The notes: generated by a model not told the origin, from the sequence alone. Shown: positions 1-8,087, counted from the stretch's first letter. The stretch is 25,203 bases of DNA from an uncultured Verrucomicrobiales bacterium (GCA_946480965.1 CAMLMI010000023.1:1-25203); one strand, 5' to 3'. Numbers and translations are program-made.

Positions 1-19
1 CTGAGCCCCTGTGGCCCGC

Positions 20-105
20 TTCCTCGTCCTCGTCTTCCTCCTCCTCTTCGTCTCTCTTCCATTTTCGACAGGGAGGAGGACGAAGAGAAAGACGAGGACG
101 AGGAA
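20..105. repeat. Polypyrimidine/polypurine inverted repeat
   Basis: A 17-bp perfect inverted repeat pairs 20-36 (TCCTCGTCCTCGTCTT-like pyrimidine run) with 89-105. The intervening sequence is also mostly pyrimidine, then purine, and adds further imperfect pairing around a loop near 58-70. It lies upstream of the fmdB-like gene. There is no T-tract typical of a terminator. It may be a dispersed low-complexity repeat or a cruciform-forming element. Confidence 0.5.
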
Positions 106-176
106 CGGGGAACACTCCCCGTCTTGCACGCCGCTTCGCTCCGGGCATTATCCGCGTCGATTACGACCAATCAGCC

Positions 177-539
177 ATGCCCACCTACGAATACGTTTGC
201 GAGAAGTGCGGTCACGAGTTCGAGAAGTTCCAGTCCATGAAGGACAACGCCCTCACCACCTGCCCGGAGGACGCTTGCCCTAAGAAGAAATGGGCCAAGG
301 GCAAGGTGAAGCGCCAGCTCGGTTCGGGCGCGGGCCTGATCTTCAAGGGCAGCGGCTTCTACATCACCGACTACCGTAGCGAGGGCTACAAGTCGGCCCA
401 GAAGAGCGACGCGGCTCCGGCTGCCTCTTCCTCGTCGTCCGGCGATTCCGCTCCGGCGGCGAAGCCGGCGGCCGAAGCCAAGCCCGCCGCCAAGCCGAAG
501 GCCGAAACGAAGGCTTCCCCCAAGAAGGCGTCCAGCTAG
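177..539 (+). CDS. FmdB-type zinc ribbon protein
   Basis: A 120-residue protein beginning with the MPTYEYVCEKCGHEFE signature of the FmdB/CxxC_CXXC_SSSS family of putative regulatory zinc ribbons. Four cysteines (C8, C11, C29, C34) could bind one zinc. The middle part keeps the family pattern ending in a GSGFYITDYRS-like segment at about residues 58-68. From about residue 78 the protein becomes an Ala/Pro/Lys/Ser-rich tail of about 40 residues, probably disordered and possibly nucleic-acid binding. Function in this family is not established; the name comes from a link to the formamidase operon. The start follows the family N-terminus. No Shine-Dalgarno sequence precedes it. The next gene starts 16 bp downstream, so the two may be co-transcribed. 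Confidence 0.9.
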   Translation: MPTYEYVCEKCGHEFEKFQSMKDNALTTCPEDACPKKKWAKGKVKRQLGSGAGLIFKGSGFYITDYRSEGYKSAQKSDAAPAASSSSSGDSAPAAKPAAEAKPAAKPKAETKASPKKASS

Positions 540-555
540 GCTCGGAGCCATCCCC

Positions 556-1968
556 ATGAATCTCCGGGCCGTCATCGCGTTGTTCCTCCTGACAGGGTCC
601 GTCGCCGTCACCGCCCCATTGCCCCCGTCCTTTCGGGGCTCGGAGGTCGTGGTGGAGAGCCAGACGCGGCAGTTCACCGTGCGCGGGCCGGCCGGGGCAG
701 CGACGCCGCTGAACCGCCCGATGAGGACGCAGTCGCGGGATTTGCTGACGCTCGATCCTTCCGCCACGGCGGTCAGCGCCGAGCGGGTGAAGCAGGCGCT
801 GCTGGAGGAACTGGGGCTCCGCGACCGCTTCAGCCGCCTGGCGGCGGTGCGCGGCTTGGAGCCGGGCCGGATCGTCCTGAACCTTTCCCCCCGGCAGCGG
901 CTGCCGCTGGTGTCGCGGACACCGGTGCATGGCGGCTGGACCTACCAGGTGGACCTGCCGGTGCAGATGACGGCCCACGCCTTCAACGAGGTGCTGGTCC
1001 AGGTGCTCCTGGTGGATATCACCGCGCCCGACGGCGCCGCCGCGGTGGATCTCCCGCTTTGGCTCAGCGCCGGTCTCGTGGCGCACCTGGAAGAATCGGC
1101 CGTGCAGCCGCTCTTCCTGGACGCGGGCCTCGAATCCCGCATGGAGTCGCGCGGCGAATCCTTGGAGCAGCGGAACACGAAGCGGTTCCGGACCGTCTTC
1201 CAGAGCCGCACCGCGCTGTCCTTCGAGGAGCTGAGCTGGCCGGAGAACGTCGGTTCGGACGAGGCCGGGCTCTTCAAGCCCTCGGCGCAGTTCTTCGTCT
1301 ATGCCCTTCTCCGGCTGCCGAACGGCCGGGACTGCCTCCGGACGATGGTCCAGCGGCTGGCCCGCTACCGGAATTGGCAGTTCGCCTTCCACGAGGCCTT
1401 CGCGGCGCATTTCAAGGAACCGAAGGACGTGGAGAAATGGTGGGCCGTGCAGCTCGCCGCCGTGACCGGGCGCGATCTGGACAAGCTCTGGACCGACACG
1501 CTGTCGCTGACGCGGCTGGAAGAGGCGCTGCGCGTGCCGGTGCAGATCCAGTTCACCGGGAACAGGCCCCCGGAGACCTCCGCCGTCACCCTCCAGAACG
1601 CCGTCACCCGTTGGAACTTCACCCAGGAACAGATCGTCCTGCAGCGCGTCGCGCGCGACCTCGACAGCCTGCGCCTGCGGGTCGCGCCGGACGTCGTGGA
1701 CCTCGTGGACGGCTACCGGCTCGCCATCGCGAACTACCGCAGCGCGCGCGATCCGCAGCGGGACATCTACCGGGGCAAGTCCGGCGCGGCCACCAGCGCG
1801 CTCTACGAGCAGCGCGCCTTCCAGCGCCGCCTCGACGAGCTCGACGCCCAGCGCCAGCAGATCCGCCAAAAATTCCTGTCCGACCTCGGCCTCCACGAAG
1901 CCGAACGCCGCGTGGCGGTGACCAACGCGCTCAGCCGCGCCGAACCATCGGCGAAGCCGTCCCGCTGA
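556..1968 (+). CDS. Secreted protein of unknown function
   Basis: A 470-residue protein with an N-terminal signal peptide (hydrophobic stretch at residues 4-19, likely cleavage near TAP at 19-21), so it is predicted to be exported. I do not recognise the family with confidence. The segment around LPLWLSAGL (about residues 167-174) resembles the 'PxWLxxGLA' stretch of peptidase-MA-like gluzincins, and the predicted helix before it is in the place where such proteins carry their zinc helix. That helix has HAFNE rather than HExxH, so it cannot be a normal zinc peptidase. The C-terminal quarter is rich in Arg, Gln and Glu and probably forms a helical coiled coil (about residues 385-455). It lies 16 bp after the FmdB gene. 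It could be a degenerate peptidase-fold protein with a structural role. Confidence 0.75.
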   Translation: MNLRAVIALFLLTGSVAVTAPLPPSFRGSEVVVESQTRQFTVRGPAGAATPLNRPMRTQSRDLLTLDPSATAVSAERVKQALLEELGLRDRFSRLAAVRGLEPGRIVLNLSPRQRLPLVSRTPVHGGWTYQVDLPVQMTAHAFNEVLVQVLLVDITAPDGAAAVDLPLWLSAGLVAHLEESAVQPLFLDAGLESRMESRGESLEQRNTKRFRTVFQSRTALSFEELSWPENVGSDEAGLFKPSAQFFVYALLRLPNGRDCLRTMVQRLARYRNWQFAFHEAFAAHFKEPKDVEKWWAVQLAAVTGRDLDKLWTDTLSLTRLEEALRVPVQIQFTGNRPPETSAVTLQNAVTRWNFTQEQIVLQRVARDLDSLRLRVAPDVVDLVDGYRLAIANYRSARDPQRDIYRGKSGAATSALYEQRAFQRRLDELDAQRQQIRQKFLSDLGLHEAERRVAVTNALSRAEPSAKPSR

Positions 1969-2282
1969 CGGTCTCAACCCATTCAAAACAGGGGGCCAAG
2001 CCATCGTTGCGGCCCGGTCTGGCCGTGGTGTTTAGCCTACTTCTGTTCACTGGAGTTCCCCGATTGTGAAGAGGAGAAAGATAGATGGTGGGACGCTGGC
2101 ACCGTGCAGGAACGAGGCATCAATCACGCCTACCTGTTCGGCCTGGATGCCATTTTTTCCGCGTCAGCCCTGGGCCAACGCGGCTCGTCCGTTGACCCCG
2201 GACCACGTCCTCGGCTACAAGCCCCGGGAATTTCCGCGGAATCACAAAACAACAACGGTTCTCCGTTCCCACACACGATCCT
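1969..2282. other. Intergenic region without recognised gene
   Basis: About 310 bp separate the secreted protein from the oxidoreductase. I see no RNA gene, terminator or conserved protein. The only notable features are a short ORF with a good ribosome binding site (2085-2195, listed separately) and a 10-bp palindrome TTCCGCGGAA near 2229. Confidence 0.5.
2085..2195 (+). CDS. Possible 36-residue small ORF (doubtful)
   Basis: This 37-codon frame starts with ATG eight bases after AGGAG (2072-2076), the best Shine-Dalgarno match noticed near any start in the window. The product would be an Arg-rich peptide beginning MVGRWHRAGTRHQ. I recognise no family and the composition is not convincing. It is listed because the ribosome binding site contrasts with the SD-less genes around it. 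Confidence 0.2.
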   Translation: MVGRWHRAGTRHQSRLPVRPGCHFFRVSPGPTRLVR

Positions 2283-3446
2283 ATGAGCAGAAAAATCCGA
2301 TACGGCATGGTTGGCGGCGGTCGCGGCGCGTTCATCGGCGCGGTCCACCGCATCGCGGCGAACATCGACGGCCAGATCGAGCTCGTCGCCGGCGCCTTCT
2401 CTTCCGACGCCGAGAAGTCCAAGGCCTCCGGCGCCGACTTCTTCCTCGCGCCCGACCGCGCCTACGCCAGCTTCCAGGAGATGTTCGAGAAGGAAGCCGC
2501 CCGGCCCAAGGGCGACCGCATCGACTTCGTTTCCATCGTCACGCCCAACCACGTCCATTTCCCCGCCGCCAAGGCCGCGCTCGAAGCCGGCTTCCATGTG
2601 CTGAGCGACAAGCCCGCCACCTTCGACCTCGCCGAAGCCAAGGAGCTGGCCAAGATCGTCAAGAAGACCGGCAAGCTCTACGGCCTGACCCACAACTACA
2701 CCGGCTATCCGTTGGTCAAGGAAGCCCGTCACCTTGTCCACAGCGGCAAGCTCGGCAAGATCCGCAAAGTCGTCGTCGAATATCCGCAGGGCTGGCTCGT
2801 CACCCGCATCGAGGCTTCCGGCCAGAAGCAGGCCGCGTGGCGCACCGACCCGAAACGCTCCGGCGCCGCCGGCTGCATCGGCGACATCGGCACCCACGCC
2901 GAGAACCTCGCGGAATACATCACCGGCCTCCAGATCAGCGAGCTTGCCGCCGACATCACCGCCTTCGTGAAGGGCCGCAAGCTCGACGACGACGGCAATG
3001 TCCTCCTCCGCTTCAAGGGCGGCGCCAAGGGCGTCCTCCACGCCTCCCAGATCAGCGTCGGCGAGGAGAACAACCTCAACATCCGCGTCTATGGCGAGCT
3101 CGGCGGCCTCGAATGGCACCAGCGCGAACCCAACACGCTTCTCGTGAAGTGGATCGACCAGCCCATGCAGGTCTATCGCACCGCCAACGGCTACCTGAGC
3201 GACGCCGCCAAGGCCGCCGGGCGCACCCCGCCCGCGCATCCCGAGGGCTACCTGGAAGCCTTCGCGAACATCTACAAGAACTTCGCCACCGCCATCCGCG
3301 CCCACGATTCCGGCGCGAAGCTGAAGAAGGACGACCTCGCCAACGACTTCCCGAAGATCGAGGACGGCATCCGCGGCATGGCCTTCATCGAAGCCGTGGT
3401 GGCCTCGTCCAAGGCGAATGCGGCGTGGACGAAGCTCGATGCGTGA
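2283..3446 (+). CDS. Gfo/Idh/MocA family oxidoreductase
   Basis: A 387-residue NAD(P)-dependent dehydrogenase of the Gfo/Idh/MocA family, which acts on sugars, inositols or similar polyols. The Rossmann dinucleotide-binding loop is seen as GMVGGGRGAFIG near residues 8-19. The usual 'EKP' nicotinamide-binding motif appears as DKPATFDLAEAKEL (about residue 105). The C-terminal domain carries GDIGTHAENLAEY (about residue 200), matching the family's GDxGxHxxD/N catalytic region with its conserved His. Length is typical. The substrate cannot be told from sequence. The gene stands alone: upstream is a 310-bp gap and downstream is a tRNA. No signal peptide is seen, so it is predicted cytoplasmic. 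Confidence 0.93.
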   Translation: MSRKIRYGMVGGGRGAFIGAVHRIAANIDGQIELVAGAFSSDAEKSKASGADFFLAPDRAYASFQEMFEKEAARPKGDRIDFVSIVTPNHVHFPAAKAALEAGFHVLSDKPATFDLAEAKELAKIVKKTGKLYGLTHNYTGYPLVKEARHLVHSGKLGKIRKVVVEYPQGWLVTRIEASGQKQAAWRTDPKRSGAAGCIGDIGTHAENLAEYITGLQISELAADITAFVKGRKLDDDGNVLLRFKGGAKGVLHASQISVGEENNLNIRVYGELGGLEWHQREPNTLLVKWIDQPMQVYRTANGYLSDAAKAAGRTPPAHPEGYLEAFANIYKNFATAIRAHDSGAKLKKDDLANDFPKIEDGIRGMAFIEAVVASSKANAAWTKLDA

Positions 3447-3539
3447 GGTCTGAACAAACGCCGGATCGACTTGGGAGATTTTCTGAAAATCGGCTCTTGC
3501 AATCATCCACGAGTCTCCTAAGTTCTGCGTCCGCGTTAC

Positions 3540-3616
3540 GCGAGCGTAGCTCAGTCTGGTAGAGCGTCACCTTGCCAAGGTGAATGTCGAGGGTTCGAAT
3601 CCCTTCGCTCGCTCCA
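3540..3616 (+). tRNA. tRNA-Gly (GCC anticodon)
   Basis: A complete 77-nt cloverleaf. The acceptor stem GCGAGCG (3540-3546) pairs with CGCTCGC (3606-3612). A D arm GCTC/GAGC follows. The anticodon stem TCACC/GGTGA encloses the loop TTGCCAA with anticodon GCC. The T arm contains TTCGAAT. The discriminator is T73, as expected for bacterial tRNA-Gly, and the CCA end is encoded (3614-3616). Confidence 0.97.
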
Positions 3617-3623
3617 ATTTTTG

Positions 3624-3660
3624 GAGCCCGGTTTCCCGAAGGAAACCGGGCTCTTTCTTT
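3624..3660 (+). terminator. Intrinsic terminator after tRNA-Gly
   Basis: A perfect 13-bp stem (3624-3636 with 3641-3653) closes a CGAA tetraloop and is followed by TTTCTTT. It starts 7 bp after the tRNA CCA end. Confidence 0.93.
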
Positions 3661-3790
3661 GCCGTAAAGGAGCGGTTCCCGTGGATCAGCATTCGGCTGC
3701 ATCGCAGAAAGCAGATCCGAAGCGCTGATGGCTAGTTGCCGGACTTCCCCTTGCGAGCGCAGCCAGAACGGAGGGCCGGCAAGAAGAGGC

Positions 3791-4246
3791 TCAAGCCAGT
3801 CCGCCGAAGGTGCAATGGTCGTCGAGATCTAGCAGGTCGGCCCACGTCTTCACGTCTTCGCGAGTCTTGCTGAAGCGGGCCAGCATCTCGGCGAACTCCA
3901 GCAAGGTCTCCTGGTCGCTGTCGGGCGTGCGCCGTTCGTGGTAGTCGCTCCATTGCTGGATCTCCCACGGCGCGCGCGGCGTCTTCGCGTTGGCCTGGAC
4001 CCAGGCCAGGATGTCGCCGTCGCCCTTTCCGGTGGCGACCTCGGCCTTCAGCGCTTCGGCGTCGATGCCGGTGAAGCGGAAGAAGTGCTGGTCCATCGCG
4101 CCGTTGTAGCGATAGGCGCCGTGTTTTCCGGCCAATGTGGCGCGGCATTTGTCGAGGATCCGCGGCAGGATGACGAAGCCGCCGAGGCGGCAACGCAGGC
4201 TGCGGGGCGGGCGTTGGGTCAGATCGGGAGCGGTCGTGTTGGGCAT
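3791..4246 (-). CDS. DUF5069 domain protein
   Basis: A protein of about 151 residues beginning MPNTTAPDLTQRPPRS, followed by RLGGFVILPRILDKCRATLAGKHG. This is the hallmark N-terminus of DUF5069, a small uncharacterised family common in Verrucomicrobia and Planctomycetes. No catalytic motif is evident and it is predicted cytoplasmic. It is the last gene of the minus-strand operon that begins with the ene-reductase. An alternative in-frame ATG at 4291 overlaps the stop of the aldo/keto reductase gene (ATGA), which would allow translational coupling. I prefer the ATG at 4246 because family members begin close to the DLTQRPPR motif, but the overlap start cannot be excluded. Confidence 0.88.
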   Translation of the reverse strand: MPNTTAPDLTQRPPRSLRCRLGGFVILPRILDKCRATLAGKHGAYRYNGAMDQHFFRFTGIDAEALKAEVATGKGDGDILAWVQANAKTPRAPWEIQQWSDYHERRTPDSDQETLLEFAEMLARFSKTREDVKTWADLLDLDDHCTFGGLA

Positions 4247-4287
4247 GGGAGATGGGGTTTTGAACTCGGTGCAACGTCCAGCCGGAG

Positions 4288-5319
4288 TCATGCCACCGGC
4301 GAAGGGTTTCGCTCGAAGCCGCTCTGGTGGAAGTAGGGATACGGCAGCTTGGTCGCGCTGGCGGCGTCCAGCCGCTTGATTTGCTCCGTCGTGAGGTTCC
4401 AGCCGACGGAGCCGAGGTTCTGCCGCAACTGCTCCTCGTTGCGCGCGCCGATGATCACGGTCGAAACGGTCGGGCGGCTCAGCAGCCAGTTGATCGCCAC
4501 CTGCGGCACGGTTTTGCCGGTCTCGGCGGCGACCGCGTCCAGCGCATCGACCACGCGGTAGAGGTATTCGTCATCCACCGGCGGACCGGCGTCGCGGGTC
4601 ACCGCGGTCTGGAGACGGCTGTTCGCTGGCAAGGGCTGGCTGCGGCGGATCTTGCCGGTCAACCGGGCCCAACCCAGCGGACTCCAGACCACGGCGCCGA
4701 CCTTTTGGTCGAGCCCCAGCGGCATCAGCTCCCATTCGTAGTCGCGGCCGACGAGCGAGTAGTAGGCCTGGTGCGCCACGTAGCGGGCCCAGCCGTATTT
4801 CTCCGAGACGGCGAGCGACTTCATCAGGTGCCAGCCGGAGAAGTTCGAGCAGCCGATGTAGCGAATCTTCCCGGCGCGAACCAAGTCGTTGAGCGTGGAC
4901 AGCACTTCCTCCACCGGCGTCATCGCGTCGAAGCCGTGGAGCTGGTAGAGATCGATGTAATCGGTGCCGAGACGGCGCAGGCTGGCCTCGACCGCGCGGG
5001 TGATGTGGAAGCGGGAGGAACCGACTTCATTCGGTCCGTCGCCCATGCGGAAGGTGCCCTTGGTGGAGATCAACACCTGGTCGCGCCGCCCCTTGATCGC
5101 TTGGCCGAGAATCTCCTCCGCCATGCCGCGCGAATAGACGTCGGCCGTGTCGAACATCGTCGCTCCGGCCTCCAAGCAGAGATCGACCAGCCGGGTGGCT
5201 TCGGCGACGTCGCTTGTGCCGAAGGCTTTGAAGAACTCGTTGCCACCGCCGAACGTGCCGGTGCCGAAGGTGAGGACGGGCACCTTGAAGCCCGAGCCGC
5301 CGAGAAGTCTGTGTTCCAT
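4288..5319 (-). CDS. Aldo/keto reductase
   Basis: A 343-residue NADPH-dependent aldo/keto reductase of the monomeric TIM-barrel superfamily, reducing aldehydes or ketones to alcohols. The catalytic tetrad is visible: D57 in FDTADVY, Y62, K87 in LISTKG and H128 in YQLHGFD. C-terminal NADPH-binding elements include VVWSPLGWARLTGK and the TVIIGARNEEQLRQNL segment. The ATG at 5319 gives the canonical start MEHRLLGGSGFKVP; the open frame continues far upstream over the neighbouring gene, but that part is a shadow. It starts 47 bp after the LLM-class gene and its stop overlaps a possible start of the DUF5069 gene. It is probably co-transcribed with two flavin reductases, which suggests carbonyl or electrophile detoxification; the exact substrate is unknown. 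Confidence 0.93.
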   Translation of the reverse strand: MEHRLLGGSGFKVPVLTFGTGTFGGGNEFFKAFGTSDVAEATRLVDLCLEAGATMFDTADVYSRGMAEEILGQAIKGRRDQVLISTKGTFRMGDGPNEVGSSRFHITRAVEASLRRLGTDYIDLYQLHGFDAMTPVEEVLSTLNDLVRAGKIRYIGCSNFSGWHLMKSLAVSEKYGWARYVAHQAYYSLVGRDYEWELMPLGLDQKVGAVVWSPLGWARLTGKIRRSQPLPANSRLQTAVTRDAGPPVDDEYLYRVVDALDAVAAETGKTVPQVAINWLLSRPTVSTVIIGARNEEQLRQNLGSVGWNLTTEQIKRLDAASATKLPYPYFHQSGFERNPSPVA

Positions 5320-5366
5320 GAGATGAAGTGGAGTTGGGAGTTGCGTGGCAAAAGGGAGCGGCCCGT

Positions 5367-6347
5367 TCACTTCAGGAACAGGTCCGCGACGATGGAGTAG
5401 GACCGCAGCCGGTCTTCGTGCCGGTAAAACTCGGAGTGGAGCATCAGCTCGTCGGCACCGGTCTTTTGCTGGAACGCCTTCAGCCCGGCCGCGACGGTCT
5501 CCGGTCCGCCGATGATCCCGGCTCCGAAATGTTCTTCGACCATGCCGCGTTCGAAATCCGCCCAGACGCCGTCCATCGTCTCCACCGGCGGCGGCACGTA
5601 GAGCGGCTGGCCGCGCCGCAAGCGCAGCACGCGCTGAAAGGCGGAGGTGGCGAGGAAGCGGGCTTCGGCGTCCGTCGGCGCCGCGATCACCGGCAGGCCG
5701 ACCATCGCGTAGGGCTTGTGCAACACCGCCGAAGGCCGGAACTGCTCGCGGTAAACCTCCAGCGCCTCGAAAAGGAAACGCGGCGCAAACTGGGCGGCAA
5801 AGGCGAACGGCAATCCCAGCGTGCCCGCCAGATGCGCGCTGAAGGTGCTCGAACCGAGCAGCCAAATCGGGACGTTGGAACCCGCGCCCGGCACGGCCTG
5901 GACGCGTTGCCCGGCCGCGACCGGACCAAGGAATTGCCGGAGCTGGGCGACTTGATCCGGAAAGCGGTCGCCATCCGCCGGAGTCCGTCCCAGCGCCTGC
6001 GCGGTGAGCGGATCGGAGCCCGGCGCGCGGCCCAACCCCAGATCGATCCGCCCGGGATACAGCGCCTCCAAGGTGCCGAACTGCTCGGCCACCACCAGCG
6101 GCGCGTGGTTGGGCAGCATCACGCCGCCCGAACCGACGCGGATCGTCTTCGTCGCCCCGGCCACGTGGCCGATGAGCACCGCCGTGGCCGCGCTGGCGAT
6201 GCCCGGCATGTTGTGGTGTTCCGCCAACCAGAAGCGCCGGTAGCCCAGCGCCTCGACATGTCGCGCCAGGTCCACCGTCCGGCCATAGGTTTCGCCGACG
6301 GAGCCGCCTTCGCGGACCGAGGCGAGATCGAGGACGGAGAGGTGCAT
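5367..6347 (-). CDS. LLM-class flavin-dependent oxidoreductase
   Basis: A 326-residue single-component member of the luciferase-like monooxygenase family. It starts [20 protein letters not shown] and contains [26 protein letters not shown] and [23 protein letters not shown], which are diagnostic for the YhbW-like subgroup that binds FMN or F420-type cofactors in a TIM barrel. The [14 protein letters not shown] motif follows. The substrate is unknown. A TTG codon at 6365 opens the same frame, but the ATG at 6347 matches the family N-terminus and lies 14 bp after the stop of the ene-reductase gene. It is the second gene of the ArsR-flanked redox operon. No signal peptide is seen. Confidence 0.92.
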   Translation of the reverse strand: MHLSVLDLASVREGGSVGETYGRTVDLARHVEALGYRRFWLAEHHNMPGIASAATAVLIGHVAGATKTIRVGSGGVMLPNHAPLVVAEQFGTLEALYPGRIDLGLGRAPGSDPLTAQALGRTPADGDRFPDQVAQLRQFLGPVAAGQRVQAVPGAGSNVPIWLLGSSTFSAHLAGTLGLPFAFAAQFAPRFLFEALEVYREQFRPSAVLHKPYAMVGLPVIAAPTDAEARFLATSAFQRVLRLRRGQPLYVPPPVETMDGVWADFERGMVEEHFGAGIIGGPETVAAGLKAFQQKTGADELMLHSEFYRHEDRLRSYSIVADLFLK

Positions 6348-6361
6348 GGCAGAAAGGCCGA

Positions 6362-7435
6362 TCAAACGGTCGCCAAATTGAGCGCCAGATAGTCGGTGTA
6401 GCCCTTCGGGCCCGCACCGTAGAACGTGGCGGAATCCTGCGGGTTCAACGGGGCGCCGGTGCGGAGGCGTTCCGGCAAATCGGGATTGGCGATGAAGGTT
6501 TTCCCGAACGCCACGGCATCGGCCGTGCCGGCGGCCAGCGCGGCGTCGGCGCTCTCGCGGGTGAAGCCTTCATTGGCGATGTAGTTGCCAACGAAGAGCC
6601 GCTTCAGCTCGGGTCCGAGCGCGGGAATCTCCGGATGGCTGTAGGCTTCGCGGGCGCAGAGGAAAGCGAGCTTGCGCCGGCCCAGTTCCTTCGCCACGTA
6701 GCCGAAGGTCGCGGCCGGATTCGAGTCGCCCATGTCGTGGGAATCGCAGCGCGGCGCGAGGTGCATGCCCACGCGGTCGGCGCCCCAAACGGAGACGACC
6801 GCATCGGCCACTTCCAGCATCAGCCGGGCGCGGTTCTCGATCGGCCCGCCATAGTCGTCGGTCCGCTTGTTGGTGGAATCCTGGAGGAACTGGTCGAGCA
6901 GATAGCCGTTCGCGCCGTGGATCTCCACGCCGTCGAACCCGGCCTTCTGGGCGTTCTCCGCGCCCTTGCGATACGCTTCGATGATCGCGGGCAGCTCCGC
7001 CCGGTCCAATGCGCGCGGGGTGACGAACGACTTCATCGGCCGCACCAGACTGACGTGCCCTTTCGGCGCGATGGCGCTGGGAGCGACCGGAGCCAAGCCA
7101 TTCAAGTAGATCGGGTCCGACACCCGGCCCACGTGCCAGAGCTGGAGCAGAATCTGCCCGCCCGCTTCATGCACCGCTTGGGTGACGAGCTTCCAGCCCG
7201 CGACCTGTTCGTCGGACCAGATGCCCGGCGTGTCGGGATAACCCACGCCCATCGGATCGACCGACGTGGCCTCCGAAAGGATCAGGCCGGCGGAGGAACG
7301 CTGGCGGTAGTATTCGGCCATCATGGCGTTGGGCACGCGGCCGGCCGAAGCCCGGCAACGGGTCAGCGGCGCCATCACGACGCGGTTGGGGAGCGTCCAG
7401 GCTCCGATGCGGATGGGGTCGAAGAGAGAAGGCAT
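6362..7435 (-). CDS. Old Yellow Enzyme family ene-reductase
   Basis: A 357-residue FMN-dependent NAD(P)H ene-reductase of the classical OYE/NemA type, reducing activated C=C bonds in enones, maleimides or nitro compounds. The start [29 protein letters not shown] is the family N-terminus with the conserved PLTR FMN-binding loop. Further motifs are [10 protein letters not shown] (about residues 97-106) and [16 protein letters not shown] with the substrate-binding pair H173 and N176. The C-terminus has [17 protein letters not shown], the phosphate-binding region. The frame extends upstream into the promoter region, but the ATG at 7435 fits the family. It is the first gene of a four-gene operon and is divergent from an ArsR-type regulator. 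Inducer-controlled expression by that regulator is likely, as with the NemR/nemA pairing, though this is a different regulator family. Confidence 0.94.
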   Translation of the reverse strand: MPSLFDPIRIGAWTLPNRVVMAPLTRCRASAGRVPNAMMAEYYRQRSSAGLILSEATSVDPMGVGYPDTPGIWSDEQVAGWKLVTQAVHEAGGQILLQLWHVGRVSDPIYLNGLAPVAPSAIAPKGHVSLVRPMKSFVTPRALDRAELPAIIEAYRKGAENAQKAGFDGVEIHGANGYLLDQFLQDSTNKRTDDYGGPIENRARLMLEVADAVVSVWGADRVGMHLAPRCDSHDMGDSNPAATFGYVAKELGRRKLAFLCAREAYSHPEIPALGPELKRLFVGNYIANEGFTRESADAALAAGTADAVAFGKTFIANPDLPERLRTGAPLNPQDSATFYGAGPKGYTDYLALNLATV

Positions 7436-7500
7436 GGCGGATTGAGGCGTGTTGGTTTCGTGGCTTGAGCCGGGTCTCGGTCGGACCGACCCCGATTCTT

Positions 7501-7518
7501 GTTCGACGCCAATCGAAC
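7501..7518. promoter_or_regulatory. Candidate ArsR-family operator 1
   Basis: A perfect 6-bp inverted repeat, GTTCGA-N6-TCGAAC, lies between the divergent regulator and ene-reductase genes. The same TCGAACTA sequence occurs in the second site 49 bp away. It overlaps the weak -10 candidate of a minus-strand promoter (TTGACG-N17-TAGTTC), so binding here could block transcription of the redox operon. Confidence 0.6.
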
Positions 7519-7546
7519 TACATCCGCTCGGCGGAGCCGTCAAAGG

Positions 7547-7569
7547 ATAATTCGATCATTGTCGAACTA
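7547..7569. promoter_or_regulatory. Candidate ArsR-family operator 2
   Basis: TTCGA-N6-TCGAA (7551-7566) extends outward, after one mismatched pair, by ATA/TAT, giving a 9-bp imperfect inverted repeat with the same six-base spacer as operator 1. It ends just 8 bp before the regulator's ATG, which suits autorepression. Confidence 0.6.
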
Positions 7570-7577
7570 TTCCCGGG

Positions 7578-7901
7578 ATGGCAGCTTCCGGCAGCTTGAA
7601 AACCTACGTCCATCCCGAGATCAAGACCGTGGACCTGCCGACCGTGTTGCAGGCGCTGTCCGATCCCGGCCGGCTGGCCATCGTGCAGCAGATCCTCGCG
7701 GCCGACCGTCCGCTGGCCTGCAACGAGGTCGAGGTGGAAGTCAGCAAGGCCACGCTCTCCCACCACTTCGAGGTGCTGCGCGAAGCGGGCCTGATCTCGA
7801 CCAAGGTGGAGGGGACCAAGTGCCTCTCGTCGATCCGCGCCAAGGAGCTGGAAAAGCAGTTCCCCGGACTGCTGACGCTCATCCAAGGGCGGAAGGGTTG
7901 A
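7578..7901 (+). CDS. ArsR/SmtB-family transcriptional regulator
   Basis: A 107-residue winged helix-turn-helix repressor. ALSDPGRLAIVQQIL (residues 26-40) is the ArsR helix-1/2 signature and VSKATLSHHFEVLREAGLI (residues 55-73) is the recognition helix and wing entry, both typical of the family. The classical metal-binding ELCVCDL motif is absent. Two cysteines (C48 and C82) remain and could be redox- or electrophile-sensing. The gene is divergent from an ene-reductase/LLM/AKR operon, and the 142-bp intergenic region holds two matched inverted repeats. I infer that it represses that operon and itself until an electrophile or oxidised substrate appears. The start codon directly follows the second repeat. 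Confidence 0.92.
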   Translation: MAASGSLKTYVHPEIKTVDLPTVLQALSDPGRLAIVQQILAADRPLACNEVEVEVSKATLSHHFEVLREAGLISTKVEGTKCLSSIRAKELEKQFPGLLTLIQGRKG

Positions 7902-7932
7902 ATTGGGACGCAGCTGGCGGGCTTCCGATCGA

Positions 7933-7951
7933 GCGCCGGAGGCGCGGCAGA
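7933..7951 (+). repeat. Hairpin with GGCAGAA tail, copy 1
   Basis: GCGCC-GGA-GGCGC followed by GGCAGAA. The same design (5-bp stem, three-base loop, G(G/A)CAGAA) recurs at 7999-8018 and, inverted, at 8044-8063. Confidence 0.5.
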
Positions 7952-7953
7952 AC

Positions 7954-7977
7954 TTAGCCCCGGGCGTGAGCCCGGGG
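7954..7977 (+). repeat. REP-like hairpin 1 (TTAG foot)
   Basis: TTAG followed by a perfect 8-bp stem CCCCGGGC/GCCCGGGG around a GTGA loop. The loop and closing GC pairs match hairpin 2, which is in the opposite orientation. Confidence 0.6.
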
Positions 7978-7998
7978 TGGGTGCCACCAAGTTCCCGA

Positions 7999-8018
7999 GC
8001 CCCAGAGGGGCGACAGAA
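7999..8018 (+). repeat. Hairpin with GACAGAA tail, copy 2
   Basis: GCCCC-AGA-GGGGC followed by GACAGAA; the same design as copy 1 with a different, compensated stem sequence. Confidence 0.5.
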
Positions 8019-8043
8019 GGTTCGACCATTGCGGCTTCCAGCG

Positions 8044-8063
8044 TTCTGCCGCCCTTTCAGGGC
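8044..8063 (-). repeat. Hairpin with GGCAGAA tail, copy 3, inverted
   Basis: Read on the minus strand, GCCCT-GAA-AGGGC is followed by GGCAGAA, so this is an inverted member of the family at 7933 and 7999. Confidence 0.5.
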
Positions 8064-8087
8064 TCCTGTTCCTCTCACGCTTCCCAA

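Noticed and set aside
4288..6417. A continuous 709-residue minus-strand frame covering the aldo/keto reductase and the LLM gene region
   Set aside because: Only the last 343 residues are an aldo/keto reductase. The upstream part is Arg/Ala/Gly-rich and out of frame with the real LLM-class gene, so it is a shadow and not a fusion.
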